Assembly (NCBI RefSeq): GCF_030463535.1
Contig: NC_132893.1
Coordinates: forward strand, 19,390,027-19,454,026
Origin: Salminus brasiliensis
Lineage: Eukaryota; Chordata; Actinopteri; Characiformes; Bryconidae
Direction: 5' to 3'
DNA length: 64,000 nt
Under the pieces are notes generated by a model. That model worked only from the letters and a program-made list of their open reading frames with translations. It had not been told where the DNA came from and made no database searches. This document shows, in pieces, positions 13,101 through 26,537 of this stretch. How positions within the stretch are numbered: the stretch's first letter is position 1; each line of letters opens with the position of its first letter. Both the position numbers and the translations under genes were made by a program.

Positions 13101-16100
13101 GCATCATATATATATAGTGAGCATCATATGAAACTATCTCTGCCATAGAAGAGGAGCTTGAGACTATAAAGCTGTTGTGAATCTGAGCCGGAGTCAATCG
13201 ACTGCTCTGTATCTGATCACATACCCCTATTATTGAGTATTTACAGTATTGCTTATGCTGCAGAAGCTGCATATAGCAATTATGTTAAAAAAGCACTCTC
13301 GCCTAATCTGTTCATTGCTTCTCTTCATCCCTCCTTCTCCCATTTTTTTTCTCCCTGGTTTTCAGGTGCTTACAGAACTACATCCCACCCCAGTCGCTGA
13401 CCCTGTCCTGCCCGGTGTGCCGACAGACATCCATCCTTCCTGAAAAGGGCGTGGCAGCGCTGCAGAATAATTTCTTCATCACCAACCTGATGGAGGTGCT
13501 GCAGAGAGATCCCGAGTGCTCCCGTCCCGAGGCCTGCAGTGTGCTGGAGTCGGTCAGCGCAGCGGCCGCTGGGAAACCTCTGTCCTGCCCCAATCACGAG
13601 GGCAAGGTAAGCTACTTACCAGTCAAGATCTGATCATGAGAAAAGTTTCGTAAGGAGAAAGGATTAAGGAATGATATTTTTAATAACCAGCACGTTGTTT
13701 GTTTGAGGATTCAGTGCTGTGAGTTCAGCCGTCCACCAGAACACACTTGGGGACCTTTTGGGTCTCCTGATATGGGCTGGTGGTGGAGTCTCGGTCAGTT
13801 GAGTCGGATTTGGCTGTTAAATACGAAGATTTGACTTTTTGTTCTTTTATATTTCATATGTTTTCTGGCATCATGAGTTTCAGTGATGCTTTTTACCACA
13901 TTAACATAGTCCAATACAGTAGAGTCACGGCAATCAATAAAAGACCGCTGCATATGATGCATCTTATTTGAATTGCCGTCATATACAGTAAAGTGGAGCT
14001 ACCACATCGGCAGCCGGGGCCCCAAGAAAGCACAATTGGCCTTGTTCTCTCAAAGGTGGGTAGATGGTAGTTCTTCCCACATCACTTCAGTGCAAAGCTG
14101 CAGGCTGATGCATTAGAGCCGGGTACGCTGCGCTTTCCCCCGAGCATGTAAATCTGATTTCAGGGTCAACCCCAATTATGGCAACATAAGTCATCAAGTT
14201 CCCACAGCATTCTATAGCCCCTAATAATCAAAAGCAGATCTGGTAGAGGTGTAGATATATACTGCAGTAAGACCACCAGTATGACTCTTCCAATCCCTCA
14301 CTATAAGCATAAAAAGTGTATTCTAGAGGCCTCTATTAACCAGAAAAAGAACTGTTTAATTATTCATGGTTATTTGAGTGTTCACAGGTCTATACAGATA
14401 TACTATAACCCTTAGTAAAGAACCCTTAAAAAACCCTCTTTTAAAGGTGTGTCATGAAAGGTTTCATCTCATCACATTTTTCATATCCTCTCATCTCAGA
14501 GCTTCCTTGATTAGCAAAAGCCATTAGTGACAGCTTGCTTGTAACGACCCAAAGCACCAAAATGCAGGACTTTTCTAATACGCTATTCTTGTACAGTTCT
14601 GTAGAAATGTATGCAAATCAAACATTGAACCTGTATGAATCATTTGCTCACAATATAAATAACTATAAATGAACTCCTAATTAATCAGAGCTGCACTTAT
14701 GGAAAGTATATGTATATAGAACTTGGAGCGCTGTGTTTATACGTGTTGCATATTCACAGTGTTAAAAAAAAAAAGTATTTATTTGGTTAAGTCTACCATC
14801 TGTTCGGAAAAATATATTTAGGTGAAATGCTGATGTGGGCTTATTATTACCATTAGCATTATATGCTCCTTAATACACCATGTTCATCTACTGGTGAAGT
14901 GCCCTGATGTTTAGTCTTGGCAAAGAATTACAAACATATAAATTAAGATGTTAGATGAAATCTGTGGTAGTAAAGAATCATGTTTGTAATAGAGATGAAG
15001 AGGTGGGGTGAAGCACCTTTTATAGGGGTAAAGAGCCTTCACTGGTGTACATTCATTACTAATGTAAAGGTTCTTCGCACTTACACTTCTCTGTTACAGG
15101 CATGGCTTTGATGGAACCAAAAGTGGTACTTGTATGAGCTTGCTTCTTCTTCTATGAACCATTTGATAAAGCACCCCTAACCTTTTAACCAGAAAAAGAA
15201 CTGTTTAATTATTGATGGTTCTTTGAGTGTTCACATGTCTATGTAAATATACCACTGCCTTTAGTAAGGAACCCTTAAAGAACCCTCTTTTAAAGGCGTG
15301 TCAATGTTAAAAAATTTCTGCCAGATAAGGACATCTCATCTCAGAGCTTAGTTTATTAGCAAAAGCCAGTAGTGACCGCTTGCTTGTAACGACCCTAAGC
15401 ACCAAAATGCAGGACACTGGACAAGCTTCAACTTCAGCAGACTTCAAACCCAGACATGAGCATTGCACTGCACATCAGGACATCTTTATAATCCTCTTAC
15501 TTTTCCCAACCAGTGAAAGTCCTGTTGTGGACATGAAAATCCTATATTTGCCCCAAACATCAAATCTAGATAAGCCCCTTAGATTCTGTCTCGGCGAAAA
15601 GGGGGTAGGAGTTTTTGCAGTGCTCCACAAACAGCTGCCGTGTGTGTCACTACTGCTGGGCAAAGGCTAACTGGTGCAAGTTATTTGGTGCCCCCTTGTC
15701 TCGGATCAGATCACTTTACCATGACTCCTTGTAATGAAGATGCTCACTGTTGCCCTCTGCAGGTGATGGAGTTTTACTGCGAGTCGTGTGAAACGGCCAT
15801 GTGTCTGGACTGCACAGAGGGCGAGCACCGAGAGCATGTGACTGTCCCACTGAGGGACGTCCTGGAGCAGCACAAAGCAGCACTGAAGAACCAGCTTGAC
15901 GCCATCCGCAACAGGTACCCCACTTTACCACAGTGATGCACTCTTGCTGGAAGTGATTGCAGAGGAAAAGTGATGTACAGCAGTGTAAATGCATGTTCTC
16001 TTAAGGAAAGTTTTTTATTTGCCATGAAATAAGATTAGGGACATCATAGAATCACTGAGCTTATCAAGGCTATTTAAATGGATTGCTATGAAATTACCAA

Positions 16101-19100
16101 TGTTCAGCCAACTGTTTCTTAAAGCGGATTTACCTTGTTGTGCCCCTACTTACACCACAGTTGTAGAGGTAACAGACCTTACCATTTTCTGCAACTGCAG
16201 CAGCAGCAGTTAAATAGGCATTTAAAGTTAAGGGTTTATCACAATATTTAAATACATTTTTACGATACACAATATTAGCATGCAAAATTCAACAGTGGCT
16301 TCAGCAACCAATTAAACAGGACTACAGGATAACACTCTTTGCAAAAAAAAACAAAACATGCAGTTGATCAGTGTCCTGTAAACATTTACTGTATCGATAA
16401 TATATACTCATAAAAGCAGATTGTGTATCACAATAAATTTAATTGAATCACGATTCCATAAAATATGCTCATATTGCCCATCTAGCACTTCTCTGTGCTA
16501 CGTCTGACCTCTGTGAATTATTTATTATTTTAGTTTAATGCGTTTATCTATTTAAACAACATTTTACTGTCATAATACAACATTTTAATGGAATTATTTT
16601 GTTTCAGTTAAACAGGCATTTAAAGTAGGGTTGATTCATTTGTTTGTGACTTCCAATTTCTTTACAGCTGAATTTCCCAATCGATGGTTGTTGGGAATTT
16701 TTCCCAGCAGTCTTTATTAGCCTTAATTAGGGCTGGGCAATATGGTAACAATGTTATATCACATGCTTACAAAATTCACCAGTAGCTTCGCCATTCAATT
16801 AAACAGAACTACAGAACAACACTGTAGTTTATTACAGTGTTTACAATGTTCTGTAAACATTGACTATATTGATAATATAAAAACAGATTGTGTATCACGA
16901 TACATTTTATTGAATCACGATTCCATAAAATATGCTCATATTGTCCATGCCTAGCCTTAATTTGTTTTAGTTTTTTATGTATTAAGCACTTTTCTGTGCT
17001 ACTTCTGGCCTCAATTAATTAATAAATAGTTAAATGTAGGCTATTCTTTATGCATTTATCCATTTAAATATATTTTTTTATTAGCAGTGCTGGAATTTAA
17101 AACGATAATATAATTAATTTAAATAACATGAATCAGTTAAAGTGCTAGATTGAAAGTGAGATGCTGCCGGCTAATGAGCACATAATCATGCGTTATTACA
17201 CCATGACATTTATCGTATAGACATAACATCAGTATTGACATGCAGTGGGATGGCGCTTACTCTGCTCACTGCCGACCTGAAGTAGTTCTTTGCCCATGTT
17301 GGAGCATGGCATATTCAAGAACCTGTAAGACCCTATAACTTAGTGTAGTGTAGAGTAATCCGCATTCTAGCATATCTTGCCAAAACTGAATTAACTTTAA
17401 TGTCATTGAAGAGGAAACTATGCAGAAAATGCGAATATCAGATCAGACTCTGTATCGGACTTGGTTTGGGACATCTCTGGGAATAATGAACGGCTGTTTC
17501 AGCTGTAAGAATGTGAGCAGTGGCCGAACATGCAGGTGCTCTTAACAGTTAACTTTATTAAACCATTAAAGGCTATAAACCTGACATTTCTGTGCTTCTA
17601 CCATTGGCAGGTTGCCTCAGCTTACAGTGGCTATCGAGCTGGTCAACGAAATCTCCAGGCAGCTCACAGAGCGGAAGAATGAAGCGGTGAATGAGATCAG
17701 TGGCACCTTTGAGGAGCTGGAGCGAGCGCTGCACCAGCGCAAAGCAGCCCTCATTGCAGACCTGGAGAACATCTGCAGCACCAAACAGAAGGTCAGTATA
17801 CCTCAGTACTTATTAGTTACTCCACAGTGCTGTTCTTGGAGGGCCGGATTTCTGCAGAGTTTTCTGCTTTTCCTGATCTTTCACCTGATTCACACAGCTT
17901 GCGTGTTAATGGCCAGGGTGGCAGTGGCAGGGAAAACTCCATGAGAGCATGAGGAAGAAGCAATGGATCCATAAAGAGCCATTTTGTAATGGATATTTGA
18001 ACAAGGTTCTTTACACTCAAACATCTCTATGAAGCCCTTTTCAGATATGCACAGTAACCTCGACCCTTTCCAGACATCACCTGGAGGAGCTGTATGTATG
18101 AACGCAAAAGGACTTTATCCTGCCAGCCCCCTAGAACAGAGTCTGGGTAATGTCAGAGTGAGCCCATGTGCGAACAGAGCAGGTAATTTCCCGTATAATC
18201 CCGTATAATGATGGTGTGCCTCCTGCACATGTTATACAGTCGCCACCCCTTGTCAAAAGCACACAGGAAATTTCCTGTAGTGAAAACGCCTGATCTCTGG
18301 GTCTTCGGATGTTTGTTACTCATGAAATGTCAAATTTCATATGTGAAAACTGCTTTACAAACATGGCAGTTTGTGGCATTATTTAAACTTTCAAGTTTGT
18401 AAACCACCAGCTCCAATCAGCACCCCACTCCATCACGGCCATGGCACGTGCCACACTCCTTCCATGTCCCAGCTTTAGTTTGATTAGTTTGATATTTGAT
18501 AGTGATGTGAACCAAGTCCTTTCATATAAAAAAAGCTGTTGGAGAGCCCTCTTGTGGGTTGTTTGAGAAATGCGTTATATGAATTCCTGTCCTTTCTAGT
18601 CACTGGTTCCCAAACCTGGTACTGTATGAGCTGTGCCCTGTGGATTTTGATGTTTTCCTGCTCTAACACACCTAGACTGGGTTGTACTGGTTGTTCGTAC
18701 TTAAATCTGTAGTCAATCCTATTTGTCACTTGCTGTATACTATTTACGAAACTCTGTTTAATGTAACCTGAGGCTAATTTTGACTAGTAACAACTAAATA
18801 ATGTGTCTAACAAGATAAGAGCCAATCAATAAATAGATTGCTTAAAAGCTTCATCTTCTTCTTCACGCTTCTAGTGCTTAAATCTCTCTCTTGGTGGCTG
18901 TGAGAAAGCACTGGTGTAAGGCATGTAAATATCTCACAGTAGCCACGTTTACATTACATTACATTTACATTTACGGCAACTTTAGCTAGTTAGAATAGCT
19001 TAAAGGATACCTTTAAGCTTTAGACATTACTAAACACAAGACAATAAGGTGACCATAGTACTCTAATCGTCCAAGTATTCTCGGAAGAGGTGGGTCTTCA

Positions 19101-22100
19101 GTCTGCGACTTTACACGCAGCCTGATAATCCGTTAATAATAAGACTAATGGCAGAGAATATCAGAATAGAATATGGCCATGTATACATTTCAGTCGGACC
19201 CGTCAATTCCTGTTGAGGTGTATGTGAGGTGCCATTGCGAATACAGTTTGAGGGAGGTGGGTAATTCATTAACGAGAGGAAGAATATCCCATTATATTCC
19301 AAAGGTTTATTATTATTACTGGAATAGGGACTCTTATTGTATGTAAGATTACCCTTTTATCAACTCATACAAAAATGTAGCTGGAAAATCTCTCCCACTC
19401 TCTCCCGCCAGTCTTTACGGTGCACTGAAATTCAGGTTTTGTGTTGGTGGAGGTTTTCCTGAGTCCGCCATCATTTTAAAACTACTCCAGTAAACTCCAG
19501 TAACACACTGCTGCTCCTCTCACTTTGATTGGTCATCACGTGATGCTGGTTGTCATGGTAATGTGTACACAAAGTGGTACTTTAAATATGAGCGTAATTT
19601 TTGATCAGGTTGTTGTGTAGGGTGTACATATTGTGGACTTGCCACACAGGGCGTGATGTCCGAGCTGACTGGACTGTAGTCAGAAGCGACTGACCTTATG
19701 GAGTGGTGAAGTGGTGTTAATGAGGAAAAACGCTAGTTATTTGAGCTTGAGGGGTTTTAGAGACCTAAAAAACTAAAGTTATTTAAAAAACGCAAATTTT
19801 AAAATAAACGTCAGCTTAAAAAATAGTTTCCGTGTCCTGGACTACCGAGACTGATCATGGCAGCTCTTTAAAGTTATGTTTCCCGTGTGTGTGTGTACAT
19901 ACAGGTGTTGCAGGCACAGCTGTCTTCCTTGCAGCAGGGCAAAGAGAACATCCAGAGTAGCTGCAGCTTCACAGAGCAGGCTCTGAGCCACGGCAGCGCC
20001 ACCGAGGTTCTGCTTGTGCAGAAGCAGATGAGCGAGCGGGTCAGCGTTCTCGCCCGCCACGACTTCCCCGAGCGCCCGCACGAGAATGCTCACCTGGAGT
20101 GCCAGGTGGAAACGGAGGGGCTGCGGCGCTCTATCCAGAACCTGGGCGTGCTGCTGACCACCAGCGCCGTGGGACACACCAGCGTGGCCACCGGAGAGGG
20201 ACTGAGGCACGCCATTATTGGCCAGCACGTCACGGTAACCGTCACCACCAAGGACAAAGACGGAGAACTGGTGAGGACCGGCAACGCGGCTTTAAAAGCG
20301 GAGATAGCGGGGCACGATGGCGGGCGGGTGGCTGAGGTGGAGGTGGTGGACAATAAGAACGGCACGTATGAGGTGGGCTACACGCTGAGGAGCGAGGGAG
20401 AATACTCCATCTCTCTGCTGCTGTACGGCCAGCCCGTCCGGGGTAGCCCTTTCAGGCTGCGTGCCGTGAAGCCCTGCGACGTGCCCCAGTCTCCGGATGA
20501 CGTGAAGAGGAGAGTGAAGTCGCCCAGCGGGACCGGAGGCCACATCAGGCAGAAGGCTGTCCGCAGACCCTCCAGCATGTACAGCACCACGAAGAAGAAG
20601 GAGAACCCTATTGAGGATGAGCTTATCTACCGAGTAGGTAAGACCACTGAGGTCCACTGGAAAAGGTTTTGGGAAATGGCAACCAACACGCTAGCAACCA
20701 CTTAGCAGTACCATATCAACCCCATGGGATAACAAAGCAACCCCCTAGTAACCCCATAGAAGCAATCTGGAATACTGTATCAACTAGCTAGCAACCACTT
20801 AGCCTAGAAACCACTAAGGAATTCCATAACAAACAACTAGCAACACCTGTCGATCACCTAAAAACCACTTAGCACATACCTACCTGTAATGTCATGGAAA
20901 CCAATTAGCGACATCATAGCAACACCTAGGAGCTGCACCTAGCATATCAGCTGCCATTTAGCGACACCATAGCATCACCTGGCAGCTGCACCTAGCATAT
21001 CAGCTGCAACCACCTAGCCACACTGTTGCAATCACCTAACGACCACTTAGCAATACTGTTGCAACCACTTAGCGACACCATAGAAAAACCTAGCAGCTGC
21101 ACCTTGCATATCAGCTGTCTAGCAACTACTAAGCAACACCATTGCCTCCATATGTGATACCACAGCAACCTCCAAATAACACCAAAGCACCCATCTAACA
21201 ACACTAGCCAACACCTAGCAACCATTAAGCAACAGTAAGTAACAGAGTAACAGTACAGTGTCCTCAGCCTGTCAGTCTGGCATTGCATGCAAAGAAAGCA
21301 CCCGTTGAATTGACTGTTTGCTTGCTATCGACACAATGACCTAATCTCATATTTAAGATTAGATTTATTAATAGGATTTATGAATGTATTTATAAATATA
21401 TGAGTGTCACTAGGTTTGAAATGATTCAGGTGTTTTGCCTGTGTTTGTGCATCACAGGCACAAGAGGAAGGGAGAAGGGCGAGTTCACTAATCTACAGGG
21501 CATCTCCACCTCCAGCAACGGGAGAGTAGTCGTGGCAGACAGCAACAACCAGTGTATACAGGTGGGTCTGTTTCTTCAGTTTGTAATCTATCCCAGTCAA
21601 ATAAGGAGGGTTTATTAAAGGAGTACAATGGAAGGAGAATGCGAAGAGAAATGTGGTGAAAGATTTCCTGTCTATCTGTAAACGTACTTTGACTGCTAGA
21701 CTGTCTAATATCGTTGTACTTCTGTCTGGTAGGTGTTCACTAACGATGGGCAGTTTAAGCTGAGGTTCGGAGCGCGCGGCCGCTCGCCAGGGCAGCTGCA
21801 GAGGCCGACAGGAGTGACTGTAGACATGAACGGAGACATCATAGTGGCTGACTATGACAACCGATGGATAAGCATCTTCTCGTCAGACGGGAAGTTTAAG
21901 GTAGGATGACTGGATTGCTGCAGATGAAATGGATATTGAGTCAGAATGAACATTACTCCATATCATCGCTGTCCAGTAAAAAACATGTATCTCCAAAATG
22001 CCGATTTTACAGAAGGCAAAAATGCTCTCAATTGTGAGTAGAGGTCAATGTAATAGGAGAATTTCTAAAAGCAATTTTAGAGCATTTCTATTGGTCCATT

Positions 22101-25100
22101 TCTCCAGACTTATTTACACAGTGTACAGAGCAGCTACAGGGTTCAAACCATGGAGAAAACTAAAAACATACAAAATTGGAGATGCATTGTTCCAACTCCA
22201 GATTGGTCTGATTGTGTGATTAGGGCAGCTTTTTGATCACAGTGAAACAACGGTAACTGTGAAGTAAATAATTGGATTATCGGTACATTTAAAAAAAAAA
22301 ATAGGGTGATTACTAGCAAGGATTGTATTAAAGCAGGGTGTGAAACATGCGGCCCGTTAGGTTCTAATCAGACCCGCCAAACAAACTCTGAATCAATGTT
22401 CTCAACAGCGACTATTAAAGAAATCCACTATCCCTCAACTGTGCTGACACTGACAGGAAGACAGTCCAATCCAGAGCCAATCAGAATCTCCGTTTCAGCT
22501 GGGAGTGGGGCAGCAGAGAGTCAACCTCAAAGGCAGAACCACTCAGAATCTCTATTTTCCCACTTCCAGCTGAGTCAAACTCAGAATCAATTCGGGGAGG
22601 GGTGGGACATCTCCCAAACAGTGAAACCAGTAAAGAACCTATAAGTGTAAAGAACCTTTCAATTGGTAAAGAAGCACAACATTGACTTCTTTAAATCTTG
22701 AAAGGGTCCATCACACACACTTCTTGTACAAAAAATGTTCTTTATGAACCAAAAAATGGTTCCATAAAGATGGATCACTCAAATGACCGTTCATCTGCAT
22801 TAGCATCTTCATTAGCAGTTGCTCTATTCCACTGACCCGGGCTCTCTCTGTGTGCAGAATAAGATCGGCGCCGGGAGGCTGATGGGCCCAAAGGGTGTGG
22901 CTGTGGACCGGAACGGCCACATCATCGCAGTGGACAACAAGGCCTGCTGCGTCTTCATCTTCCAGTCGAACGGAAAACTGGTCACAAAGTTCGGGGCCAG
23001 GGGGACCTCGGACAGACAGTTTGCAGGTACCGAAGCTGAAGTAACCAACGGGTGGTCGAGATATTTGTGGATCACAGATTGCTAGTGTGCTGTGGGGTTT
23101 TGTTGCACTTGTGAGCACGGATGAATTGGGTATGAAGTTGTAACTAGTGTGTGGGTGGGCATGTTGTGTAATGGTTCACTGCAAAAAATGGTATCTTAGC
23201 AAGTGAAATCCTCTTAAATCTAGTCTGAATGTCTTCTATATTGTGGTAAGAATATTATTCAGCATATTACTAACTTATTCTTGTTTTAATTGATTGTATC
23301 TATTCCACTGGCAGACTATTCTGCTTGTTACACGCTCTTTTATATTATTTTTAATTATCTGCCAATAAAGTAAGTAGTAGATAAAATCACTTAAAACAAG
23401 TAAAAATAAGCAAGAATGAGTTCATCTTATAATGCTACTGCAATAATTTCAAAATGAGGAATACTGGATATTTAGACATTATTTAGGAGGATTTCACTTG
23501 CTAATAGAGCTGCAACAAATGACTATTTTGATAGTCGAATAATCTGTCGCTTATTGAAATGAATAGTGGATTATTCTGATTATGAATCACTCAGTTAGCA
23601 GATAACTCCTATGTAGATATGAGCTTTCAAATTTAGCCTGAGGTTGTCTTATGCATTTGCTAACTAACAGTCAAAACAATATAGATGAGTACCGCAATCA
23701 GAAGTTTACTGTTTTAATGAACTTTCCTGCTAAACGTTCCTCTTAAAATTTCAAACCACTGATGTGCAAAGTAGCAGCAATAAAATATACCAGAAATACA
23801 TACATTTTCATATAAAGATATATATCAGAAAAATTACCGGATTTTAGCTCTGTATAAAGGTATTTTGTGTTACTTTGGTCGTATTAGGGACTTTTATTTT
23901 GACATGGCCTGACAGGGAGCCCCAATATCATTGACCCTGAATCGCTTGCAACATTACCAGCAAGCTGATTGGTTCTACTTATTGAAAGGCAGGTTATTAT
24001 TCGTAGAAGGGCGGGACTATCCATAAGAAGAAGCTATGTTGAGCGTTCCATTCACATTTCAGCCAGTGACTGGTCTCCTCATTTCTAACAGCTCTGGTTC
24101 GACTTACTTGATTTCTCCTTTTCCGCTCAGCCCGTGTCCATATGAGACGCCACACAGTTAAACAGTTAAACTTTGGCGATTAATCCGTGGTTCACGTGCG
24201 ACCCGACCCATTCCTAGACATCACCAACTGATCGACTATTAAATGGTGATGGTTGCCAGCTGATTTGGTCCTCGATTTAAGTCGATTATCTCGATTAGGT
24301 GTTGCTACCCCACTTGCTAAGAGAACATTTTTTGCAGTGTTCACCTCCCCTGTTGCGTGTTGTAACAAATGCTTGTTCTCTAACAACCAGCTTAATTCAC
24401 AGACCAGTTTCACACAGTGTTTGATCTTTGAGCTTTTGGCCTTAAATTCCAGCTTCACATTAAAGGGGGAGAAAAAGGCCAGGCCAAGAAATCCCTGGAT
24501 TCTGTTACACTGTGAACCCGTCTGAAGCATCAACTTCTGCTGCAGAGATCAGTGTTCCTCTAATATTGGCTGATCTTCAGAATGGTCAAAGGGAGAAAGC
24601 CAAATAATGGCAAAATGTTCCTGCTCAGTACTTGCAGATTAAATGGTGGATTTCTGGAAGATTGCACGCACTCACTAGATAATTGGAGGATATTGAAGGT
24701 TAAAATGTTGCAGTTGGATTATTATGATTGATGCATTGCAATGGCCAGATTTACCCAGGCTTCAGTTCCAATGTGTAAAAATCTTCTGTTCTCCTCTCTG
24801 TTCCTCAAACATACGACTCTCTAGAATATATCTGTAAAATCTTAAAGGCACTGAGAAAGCAGTTCCCAACCTTGGACCCTTGTCCTGCATATTTTTGTGT
24901 TGTCCTGCTCCAGGACACCCACTTTAGTTTAATAAGGTGTTGTTAATGAGCTACTAATGGCTCGTTTATGCTTGACGATAAATACAAATATGGATACGGA
25001 CAAAACCTTCTGTCTGTACTGTCTCAAAGTTATGGACAGAATGGAGCAGTACCTCTGTGGCGTGGTAAATAGTTAAAAAAATACACAAATATCATTTGGA

Positions 25101-26500
25101 CACAGCGAAAGAAGACACTGGCTCAGAAATAACCAATGGCAAACTTTTTTTTTTTTACCGTTTACAGTCATATTCACCGCTGCCTTTCATCTTTAATGTA
25201 ATAAGTACATCATCATGACTTCCTCCACTGCTGAGACTTTTGTATAAATTAGCCTTCAGTTGGATTAGGTGTGTAGAATCTGGAACAGGGAAGACACTAA
25301 AATGTGCAGGCCAGAGTGTACCCAAGTTAACAGTGGCTTTCAAGTCTAGTCTCGGGGGTCCCACTCATCCAGCTAATAAGGAGCGCGTACCTGAAGCTGT
25401 GCAGGGCAGTGGTTCCCCAGGACTGAACCCGAAAACCACTGCTGTAGGACCATGATTAGGAACCTCAAAGGAATCTTACTGTTTCCTTTTATTGTTGGAC
25501 TTATGAGCTTTGAATAGAGAGGACATGTACATACAGATACACTATATGTCCAAATGTTTGTGGACACTGAATGCATCGACACAGATGTGCAAATGCACAC
25601 TCACAGCTTGTCTAGGTCCTGTAAAGCTAACCAATAATGGGATAGTATAAACGCCTCAGGCATTGAGCTGTTGAGTAGTGGAACTGTGTTCTCTATAATG
25701 AGGGTGCTCCATCCAATACTTTAGTATCAGTTTAGGAATCAGTTGGGAATGATGTTGCCTAGGGGAATCGTCCAACTTCCTGACCTCAATATCGCTCTTA
25801 TTGCTCTTCTCCTGGACAGTAGTACTTCCACTGTTTATTATCCTTGATTTTGGACGAAACAATGAATGAGCATGTGTCCCAATACTTTTGTCCATATAGT
25901 GTATCGCAAGCATTTTCCACATTTCCCAAAACCTTAATCTTAAGACCCAGTCCTCCTGCTTATCCACTTTTACTTGTTGCCATTTCCTGCTTACTTTACC
26001 TGTTAACCCTGACTGTTCACAATTCACGATCCTGAGCAAGCGCATGTGGCATGCTGCCCTCTGGCTCCTTCTGACAGCATTTATTGACAGGTGAGGGGCG
26101 TGAGAAAGCTACTTTATGGGCTTCACTTCATGCGGTCCATCTCCTTGCTTTGCTTTGCTTTTTGTGGTCTCTTTGGCTCTTTAGGAAAGACCTGTTTTTG
26201 CTTCATTTGCCTCTTATATCTGACCTTGTGTTTTTGTCCCCTATTCCTTTTAGAAAAAAGTGGTGCAAACTTTGCACTGGAGCAAAAGCTTAGTAAATCT
26301 GGCCCTGGGTTCAGTAAGTATGGAGCGCACTGCGTATCGTCGTATTGTGCCTGACATTGGTCCCCCAAGTACTGTTAGCTGAGTGTATAATGTATGATTT
26401 TGTGATATAATCGTGTTGTTCTTAATTGGAATCAGTTCATGAATGTTGCGTCTCAACCTAATAGATTATTGTAGATTGTCGCTTTCACAAGAAAACCTTG

Positions 26501-26537
<37 letters not shown>

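Larger units (their letters stand above)
10168..13365 (+). other. trim3 intron 1
   Basis: This intron holds a MITE (10603-10926), a minus-oriented SINE (11575-11795) and otherwise unassigned sequence. No further exon is needed to keep frame. Confidence 0.8.
13607..15762 (+). other. trim3 intron 2 with a direct duplication
   Basis: It holds a SINE (13995-14165) and two copies of an approximately 230-bp block (14338-14570 and 15187-15415), the latter near-repeats of each other in direct orientation. The rest shows nothing recognisable. Confidence 0.75.

Noticed and set aside
19842..20228. Minus-strand open frames opposite trim3 exon 5
   Set aside because: Mirror frames of a long GC-rich exon; no domain.
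22306..22644. 112-codon open frame in trim3 intron 7
   Set aside because: Intronic, in a region of partial internal repeats (CAGAATCTC phrases); no homology recognised.
25656..26045. 129-codon minus-strand open frame
   Set aside because: It lies mostly within the Tc1-like MITE and has no transposase similarity.
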